A stretch of DNA of 9,317 nt, from the NCBI GenBank assembly GCA_017354575.1, contig JAFMQP010000123.1, forward strand, positions 1-9,317, written 5' to 3'. Source of the DNA: Acidothermales bacterium (GTDB taxonomy: Bacteria > Actinomycetota > Actinomycetes > Streptosporangiales > WHST01). Made by a program: the position numbers and the translations under genes. The notes below the pieces were generated by a model that was not told the origin of the DNA, did no database searches, and saw only the letters and a program-made list of their open reading frames with translations. This document shows, in pieces, positions 5,161-9,317 of the stretch. Numbering within the stretch: position 1 is the stretch's first letter; each line of letters opens with the position of its first letter.

Positions 5161-7005
5161 CTACTTGGCCAACCATTCCTTGAGCGAACCGCTCGACGGA
5201 GGCGAGACCGGTTGGTAGGTCTGCGGCGGCGTGTTCAACTGCTGGTACGTCTCGCCCGGCTGCAACACGTGCTGCTCGGCATCCGAACGCCGGGCGAAGA
5301 TCCGTTCGGACTCGGCGACGATGCGCACGTCGGGCGTGCGGAAGTAGTACTCGGCCGTCAGCATCAACGGCCGGACGCCGGCGAGCATCGCGACCATCCG
5401 GCCCTCCGGCAGCGCCGCCAGGTCGGAGACCTGGAGGATCGCCTTCGGCCTGGTGCTGTCCTGCCAGCCGGACCGCATGAACAGGCTCTGCGCATCGCTG
5501 TTCGCGGTGCGGGTGGGCGCCTCCCACTCGCCGACGGTGTCGGACACGAGCTTGAGGAACTCCGCCTCGCCGCTGCCGCCGCCGTAGATCTTGCACGTCG
5601 CGGCGTCCCAGAGCACCTTCATGCCCTCCTGGCCCCACAGCTGGACGCCCTGCGACCACGACTGCAGGAACGTCATCAGCACGATGCCGCGGGACCGGTA
5701 GTGGCTGTACATCTCCGGCAGCTGACGCCAGCGGCAGACGTTCGCCACCTCGTCGAGCACCGCCATCATCGGCGGGTTGATGCGGCCGTCCGACAGGCCG
5801 GTGGCGTAGTCCTCGGCGATCCGCATGACGCGCGCGGTGAGCGCGGTGGTCAACTGCGACGCGGATCCCTTGCCCTTGCGGGAGATGAGGTACAGGGTGT
5901 CGCGTGACCGGACGAACTGCTCCGGCGTGAACTCCTTGCGGCCGTTCCCCGCCGTGATCCAGCGCACCACGCGGTCGTCGAGCAGCCAGTCGACGTAGAG
6001 CTCCGCGCTGGCGTAGATGCTGTCGCGCGTCTTGTCCGGCAGCCGGCGGGTGGCCGCGAGCGCCGTGCTCAGCAGGCTGTCGCTCGCCGCGTACTGCGCG
6101 AAGATGTCCTCCATCGTGGTGTCGCGCGGATCGGCGAGCCACAGGTAGACGTCGGTGATCGGGCGCCCGGAGACCGCGGCGGCGAAGAAGGCCAGCGCGA
6201 GCAGCTTGCGCCCCTTCGGCTCGAAGAACGAGTCCTCCTGCGCTTTCTGCTTGTCCTCGATCTTCGCCTCGGCGAGCACCTCGGCGAGTTCCTCGGCCTC
6301 GGTGAGGCTGCGCAGGTTGCGCAGCGGGTTCCACCACCAGGTGGGTTCCTCGCCGGCGATGTCCTGCGGATCGAACACCCACGTGTCGCCCATCTGACTG
6401 CGCGGCAGCCGGGTCTTCACCATCACCTCGGGCTTGTTCGACGTCGAGACGACGGCGCCAGGCGCACGCAGGATCGCGGGCACGACGCGGGAGGTCGTCT
6501 TGCCCCGCCCGATGCCCCAGATGTCGAGGTGCAGGTGTTCCCAGGGCGCGTACACGAGCTGCCGGGACCGGGTGCTGCGTCCGCACATCACGCCCGGATC
6601 GGGGCTCTGCACGGAAACCCGGGTCGCGAACTGCGACGCCGCGTTCTCGACGGCGCGCTCGTCGCGGCGGGTCCCCATCCGCCGCGCGGCCTGGTTCCAG
6701 TCACTGCGGTCGACCGTCTTCCCCCGTCGGCCGAGGGCGAGAGTGGCGAGCGTGACCAGCAACGCGACGACCGCCAGCTCGATGACGACCACGATGGTGG
6801 CGGTGCTCGTCCACTGCAGCTGGCCCGTCGCCAGCTCGAGCACGGCGCCGAACGGGTTGCGGAAATGCCAGGGCTTGCCGCCCCACCAGTCGGACACGCT
6901 CATCGCGAGGTCGACGGCCAGGAAGATGGACATCGCGGTGCCGACGATGATGAGGACGATCACCGGCCCGATGTCGCGCGGCGTAGCGTCCCTGTTCCGA
7001 GACAT
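5161..7005 (-). CDS. Type IV secretion coupling ATPase (VirD4/TraD/TraG type)
   Basis: Coupling proteins are membrane ATPase hexamers that deliver the relaxase-DNA complex, or effector proteins, to the type IV channel. This 614-residue protein has two N-terminal membrane segments (about 12-36 and 68-91), then a cytoplasmic ATPase. Walker A is WGIGRGKTTS (K169, T170), Walker B is MMAVLDEVANV (D418, E419), and FLQSWSQ (446-452) holds the downstream conserved Gln. RDTLYLISRKGKGS (369-381) and YSHYRSRGIVLM (433-444) also fit T4CPs. The C-terminal tail is Pro/Gln-rich and ends SLKEWLAK. The start ATG at 7005 has AAGGGAG about five bases upstream. It probably forms an operon with the DUF4913-like gene (3-base gap). 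A hairpin-forming palindrome sits directly upstream of its ribosome site. Its size and architecture match chromosomal and ICE-borne actinobacterial T4CPs. It is not an FtsK/TraB-type pump, as it lacks those motifs. Confidence 0.92.
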   Translation of the reverse strand: MSRNRDATPRDIGPVIVLIIVGTAMSIFLAVDLAMSVSDWWGGKPWHFRNPFGAVLELATGQLQWTSTATIVVVIELAVVALLVTLATLALGRRGKTVDRSDWNQAARRMGTRRDERAVENAASQFATRVSVQSPDPGVMCGRSTRSRQLVYAPWEHLHLDIWGIGRGKTTSRVVPAILRAPGAVVSTSNKPEVMVKTRLPRSQMGDTWVFDPQDIAGEEPTWWWNPLRNLRSLTEAEELAEVLAEAKIEDKQKAQEDSFFEPKGRKLLALAFFAAAVSGRPITDVYLWLADPRDTTMEDIFAQYAASDSLLSTALAATRRLPDKTRDSIYASAELYVDWLLDDRVVRWITAGNGRKEFTPEQFVRSRDTLYLISRKGKGSASQLTTALTARVMRIAEDYATGLSDGRINPPMMAVLDEVANVCRWRQLPEMYSHYRSRGIVLMTFLQSWSQGVQLWGQEGMKVLWDAATCKIYGGGSGEAEFLKLVSDTVGEWEAPTRTANSDAQSLFMRSGWQDSTRPKAILQVSDLAALPEGRMVAMLAGVRPLMLTAEYYFRTPDVRIVAESERIFARRSDAEQHVLQPGETYQQLNTPPQTYQPVSPPSSGSLKEWLAK

Positions 7006-7015
7006 CCGGACTCCC

Positions 7016-7039
7016 TTCAGTCGTTGCGCGACGACTGAA
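7016..7039. promoter_or_regulatory. Perfect inverted repeat upstream of coupling-protein gene
   Basis: TTCAGTCGT (7016-7024) and ACGACTGAA (7031-7039) are perfect 9-base arms around a 6-base spacer. The repeat ends ten bases before the coupling-protein start, with the leader side abutting the ribosome-binding AAGGGAG. It could be an operator for a dimeric regulator, or an mRNA hairpin limiting access to the ribosome site. Confidence 0.55.
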
Positions 7040-7047
7040 ACCCCACC

Positions 7048-7059
7048 TGAACGCGTTCA
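7048..7059. promoter_or_regulatory. 12-base palindrome in divergent promoter region
   Basis: TGAACGCGTTCA is a perfect 12-base palindrome nine bases from the larger inverted repeat, within the 116-base gap between the divergent coupling-protein and Arg-rich-protein genes. Its inner AACGCGTT recurs at 8030-8037, just after the end of the plus-strand operon. It is a candidate binding site for a dimeric repressor. TACGGT at 7065-7070 nearby may be a -10 for the rightward operon, without a clear -35. Confidence 0.4.
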
Positions 7060-7121
7060 TGTCGTACGGTACTCGGTTGAGAGGACCGCGTGGGCCGTCG
7101 ACTGACTGCGGGAGGCACCCG

Positions 7122-7817
7122 ATGCCGGAGGAGAAACAGCCGCGCAACGCGCGAGACACTCGCGGCGCACGCAGCTGGACGCGCGGTGCTCGGCGGACGC
7201 TCCAGAGCCCGGACAACCGGAACCTACCCGTGCAGACGCCTCGGGCCCGGGACGCGTCGTCCCGCCAGCTCACCCCGCAGCCGCAGGGCGCGCGCTCCGC
7301 GCCGCAGCCGACCCGTGAGCGGGAGGACCAGCAGGTCAAGCAGAACCGCCAGGCGGGCTTGTCACGCGAGCGCGAGGCCGTCGCCGTCGACCAGCTTCCC
7401 CAGGCCGTGCGGGAGCAGTTGACCCGTGGCTCCGAGAACGGCCGCACGCCGACCGGACGGCACCGGCAGGCCGAACGCAACATGCTGGCGCGCCAGTACC
7501 GCGCCTCGGACGTCACCAACCTGGACAACCGGCTCGCCCATCTGCAGGTGCGCACAGGGACGAACGCACCCGACCGGTCGGAGGCGGCGCAGTCGGAACG
7601 CGGCGCGCTCGCCACCAAGGTCAGGGCGGCACGCGACCAGATGCGTACGGGCCGCTCCGGCGCCGCGTCGGCACGCGACATGAGCCCCGACGGCCGGGCG
7701 CACACGCGCGACGCCCGCGGCCCACGCGACAGCCGCGGTCCGGGCGACCGGTCCGACGGACGCGACCGCAGTCGCGGCGACCGCGCCAAGAGCTCGCCGT
7801 CGCTCGGCAGGGGGTGA
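7122..7817 (+). CDS. Arg-rich hydrophilic hypothetical protein in conjugation region
   Basis: A 231-residue protein I do not recognise. It has no signal peptide, no membrane segment and no Cys; only one Trp and one Tyr. Residues 1-75 and 175-231 are low-complexity, rich in Arg, Gln, Pro, Ser, Asp and Gly (for example GPRDSRGPGDRSDGRDRSRG, 200-219). Residues 78-175 look more ordered and helical (EREAVAVDQLPQAVREQL; ERNMLARQYRASDVTNLDNRL; ERGALATKVRAARDQMR). The start ATG at 7122 has GGGAGG seven bases upstream; the earlier in-frame ATG at 7059 lacks such a site. Codon third positions are strongly G/C in this frame. It is transcribed away from the coupling-protein gene and is followed after five bases by a small gene. 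A DNA-binding or relaxosome-accessory role would fit charge and place but is only inference. Confidence 0.75.
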   Translation: MPEEKQPRNARDTRGARSWTRGARRTLQSPDNRNLPVQTPRARDASSRQLTPQPQGARSAPQPTREREDQQVKQNRQAGLSREREAVAVDQLPQAVREQLTRGSENGRTPTGRHRQAERNMLARQYRASDVTNLDNRLAHLQVRTGTNAPDRSEAAQSERGALATKVRAARDQMRTGRSGAASARDMSPDGRAHTRDARGPRDSRGPGDRSDGRDRSRGDRAKSSPSLGRG

Positions 7818-7822
7818 CGGTC

Positions 7823-8029
7823 ATGGCCACCGACCCGGCCGAGAAGCTCCGGGCGCTCCGTCGCCAGCTCGCCGTCACCGCGGCGCTCGGACACACCCTG
7901 GGCCACGCGACGGACCTCGAGGTCGTCAAGGCCGAGCAGGTGCACGACGACGTCGACGAGCAGCTCGACCCCTCGCCGAAGCGGATGACACTCGAACTCA
8001 CCCGCGACGACGACGGCCGCTCGCTCTGA
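7823..8029 (+). CDS. Small helical hypothetical protein
   Basis: A 68-residue protein, not recognised. The first ~55 residues are predicted helical with charged and hydrophobic faces (AEKLRALRRQLAVTAALGHTLGH, then LEVVKAEQVHDDVDEQL), and the end is acidic. ATG at 7823 is preferred because AGGGGG lies eight bases upstream. GTG at 7814, overlapping the previous stop as GTGA, gives a 71-residue alternative. Either way it is tightly linked to the Arg-rich gene before it, so the two proteins probably act together. It converges on the peptidoglycan hydrolase gene with 15 bases between stops and no obvious terminator. Confidence 0.7.
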   Translation: MATDPAEKLRALRRQLAVTAALGHTLGHATDLEVVKAEQVHDDVDEQLDPSPKRMTLELTRDDDGRSL

Positions 8030-8044
8030 AACGCGTTGCGCCGT

Positions 8045-9317
8045 TCAGTACACCGTGACGTGCACGTGGTCGTAGTGGCAGACGGTCACCTGTGACGGAT
8101 CCGGGCAGCCGTTCACGGTGTACGGACGCCAGTGCTCCGGCTCCTTGTAGGACGTCCAGATCCGGCCCTGCCAGATGACGTACTTGACGCCGAGCACCTT
8201 CTGGTTCGCCACCAGCCAGTTCGCCATCGCCCATCCGGCGTCGATGTTCTTCGGCGTGTTCGCCGGCGTGAACATCAGGTCGCACGCGTGACCGCTCGGA
8301 TGGTCGGGGAACTGGTCGGCAGGTCGCCAACAGCCGATGGACGCGGGCTTCGACGGCGCGTGCTGTAGGGCGTCCAGCAACGCCTTCATCCGCGGCGTGA
8401 TCTTCCCGCTCGTCGTCGGGTCGTCGACGGTCGCGGTCTCCGCCGGCCAGTCCAGCTTGAGGTCCTTCGGGTTCGCGCCCTTGGTGCCCTTGCTCGTGTC
8501 CCCGCCGTTGATGAGGACGCCGCCGCTCCCGTCGCACTGGCCGTCGCCGCCACCGCCCGGCACGACGACGACCTTGCCGGTCGCGTACTCCCACGCGTAC
8601 TTGAGCACGTCGTTGCCGTACGAGTGCAGATGGTTGTACGCGTACAACGCGTTCCACACGCCCTGCGGGCCGTTCTTCGCACCCGACGCGACGAGGTAGT
8701 TCGCCGTGCCGAACGCGGCGTCGGCGATGTCGTACACGTTCTTCGTGCCGTCGCCGTTGCCGTCGACGCCGTACGTGTCCCACGTCCCCTGCAGGAACTG
8801 CATCGGGCCCATCGCGCCCGCCGAGTTCTGTCCGGAGTGCACGCCCGGCTCGTTGCTCTGGCCGTTGCTCGTCTCGTCGAAGCCGATGCCGGCGATGAGC
8901 TCCCACGGCAGCCCGTACTTCTTGCCGGCGTCCTTGTACGCCTGCAGGTAGTCCGACGGGATCGGGCCCGCGTCCTTGTTCTGCTCACCGGGACCGTCCG
9001 GCTTCGGCAGCTGGAACCCGGCCGGATCCTCGCCGTTGTCATTGCCGGCGCCGTTGCCGTTGTCGTTGCCGGTGAGCTGGTCCTGGGCCTGGCCGCTGTC
9101 GTTGGGCGCCGCGGTACCGGGCTCGCGTGCCGCCTGGACGTACGGCACCGGGTCGATCGGGTGACCGCCGTTGAACCGCCCGCCGGGCCAGTACTCGAAG
9201 CGCAGGTGCGGCCCGGTGACGTTGCCGTTGGCGCCGATCTTCGCGATCACCTGTCCGGCCTTGACGTGCTCGCCTTTCTGCACCAGCCGGCCGTCGGGGA
9301 ACATGCGGCCGTACACG
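8045..9317 (-). CDS. Multidomain peptidoglycan hydrolase: degenerate M23 + lytic transglycosylase + M15-like, partial
   Basis: A probably exported cell-wall enzyme, cut at its N-terminus by the right edge; 423 residues are visible (numbered from base 9316). Residues 1-55 are the end of an M23/LytM fold (YGRMFPDG, VKAGQVIAKIG, TGPHLRFEYWPGG), but the usual YGH and HLH read Y2-G3-R4 and H37-L38-R39, so it is probably not catalytic. An Asn/Gly/Asp linker follows (66-118). Residues 122-243 are a transglycosylase domain with GIGFDETSNGQ (E148 at the catalytic Glu position), NSAGAMGPMQFLQGTW and GVDGNGDGTKNVYDIADAAFGTANYL. Residues 295-423 match the actinobacterial ARB_07466-like C-terminal domain of M15-like fold: DHPSGHACDLMF (H339, D346), VIWQGRIWT and HYDHVHVTVY (H414, H417). 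In type IV secretion such enzymes open the wall for the channel. The stop is at 8045; the true start is outside the window. Confidence 0.9.
   Translation of the reverse strand, partial: VYGRMFPDGRLVQKGEHVKAGQVIAKIGANGNVTGPHLRFEYWPGGRFNGGHPIDPVPYVQAAREPGTAAPNDSGQAQDQLTGNDNGNGAGNDNGEDPAGFQLPKPDGPGEQNKDAGPIPSDYLQAYKDAGKKYGLPWELIAGIGFDETSNGQSNEPGVHSGQNSAGAMGPMQFLQGTWDTYGVDGNGDGTKNVYDIADAAFGTANYLVASGAKNGPQGVWNALYAYNHLHSYGNDVLKYAWEYATGKVVVVPGGGGDGQCDGSGGVLINGGDTSKGTKGANPKDLKLDWPAETATVDDPTTSGKITPRMKALLDALQHAPSKPASIGCWRPADQFPDHPSGHACDLMFTPANTPKNIDAGWAMANWLVANQKVLGVKYVIWQGRIWTSYKEPEHWRPYTVNGCPDPSQVTVCHYDHVHVTVY
9032..9072 (+). repeat. 17-base imperfect tandem copies in linker of wall hydrolase
   Basis: GCCGTTGTCATTGCCGG (9032-9048) recurs at 9056-9072 with one change, 24 bases apart, and so stays in frame. 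On the coding strand it gives GNDNG twice within the Asn/Gly/Asp linker between the M23 and transglycosylase domains. Slippage could alter linker length in 8-residue steps. Confidence 0.7.

Noticed and set aside
4927..5907. 326-codon plus-strand frame opposite the coupling-protein and DUF4913-like genes
   Set aside because: It is an antisense shadow with Arg/Leu/Gly-biased composition and no ribosome site or domain.
5015..6586. 523-codon minus-strand frame overlapping the coupling-protein gene
   Set aside because: It is in the wrong frame relative to a gene with clear Walker A and B motifs; the sequence is Arg/Ala/Gly-rich noise.
6701..7945. 414-codon minus-strand frame spanning the divergent promoter and the Arg-rich gene
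   Set aside because: It runs through the control region and both flanking genes out of frame and has no family features. The plus-strand gene has a better ribosome site and codon pattern.

Overview
The window is GC-rich, with codon third positions dominated by G/C, GTG starts and strong GGAGG-type ribosome sites. Together with the protein families present, this points to an actinobacterium, perhaps in or near the Pseudonocardiales or Mycobacteriales. The genus cannot be fixed from this sequence. No tRNA, rRNA, integrase, transposase or CRISPR array was found.

Layout. (1) Positions 3-914 hold the 3' part of a housekeeping phosphoglucomutase (pgm), cut by the left edge. (2) A convergent gene (938-1600, minus) encodes a HIT-like protein with a degraded histidine triad. 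(3) Two tandem, paralogous, very basic mini-proteins follow (1830-1997 and 2026-2178, plus). A strong hairpin separates them from (4) a convergent, divergent-sequence MiaA-type prenyltransferase (2214-3188, minus). (5) Divergent from it is a two-gene toxin-antitoxin operon: a VbhA-like antitoxin (3277-3486) overlapping by 8 bases a Fic AMP-transferase with an intact catalytic motif (3479-4417). (6) On the minus strand is a conjugation-type module: a DUF4913-like acidic protein (4405-5157), 3 bases downstream of a VirD4/TraD-type coupling ATPase (5161-7005), and a multidomain peptidoglycan hydrolase cut by the right edge (8045-9317). (7) Between the last two, on the plus strand, lies a small unrecognised operon: an Arg-rich hydrophilic protein (7122-7817) and a 68-residue protein (7823-8029).

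How it may work together. The coupling ATPase (DNA/protein pump at the membrane) and the peptidoglycan hydrolase (opens the wall for the channel) are two standard parts of an actinobacterial type IV secretion or conjugation apparatus. The rest of that apparatus would be expected beyond position 9317. The Fic/VbhA pair resembles Bartonella VbhT/VbhA, a toxin linked to conjugative T4SS, so it could stabilise a mobile element or be a transferred effector. Pgm suggests that the left edge is core chromosome and that accessory DNA begins somewhere between about 0.9 and 3.3 kb. No attachment site was seen, so the boundary is inferred.

The most interesting points are the Fic toxin with a non-BID basic tail next to a T4SS coupling gene, the M23 domain with two key His replaced by Arg, the duplicated basic mini-proteins showing mostly silent divergence, the MiaA-like protein lacking several family residues, and palindromes just upstream of the coupling-protein gene.
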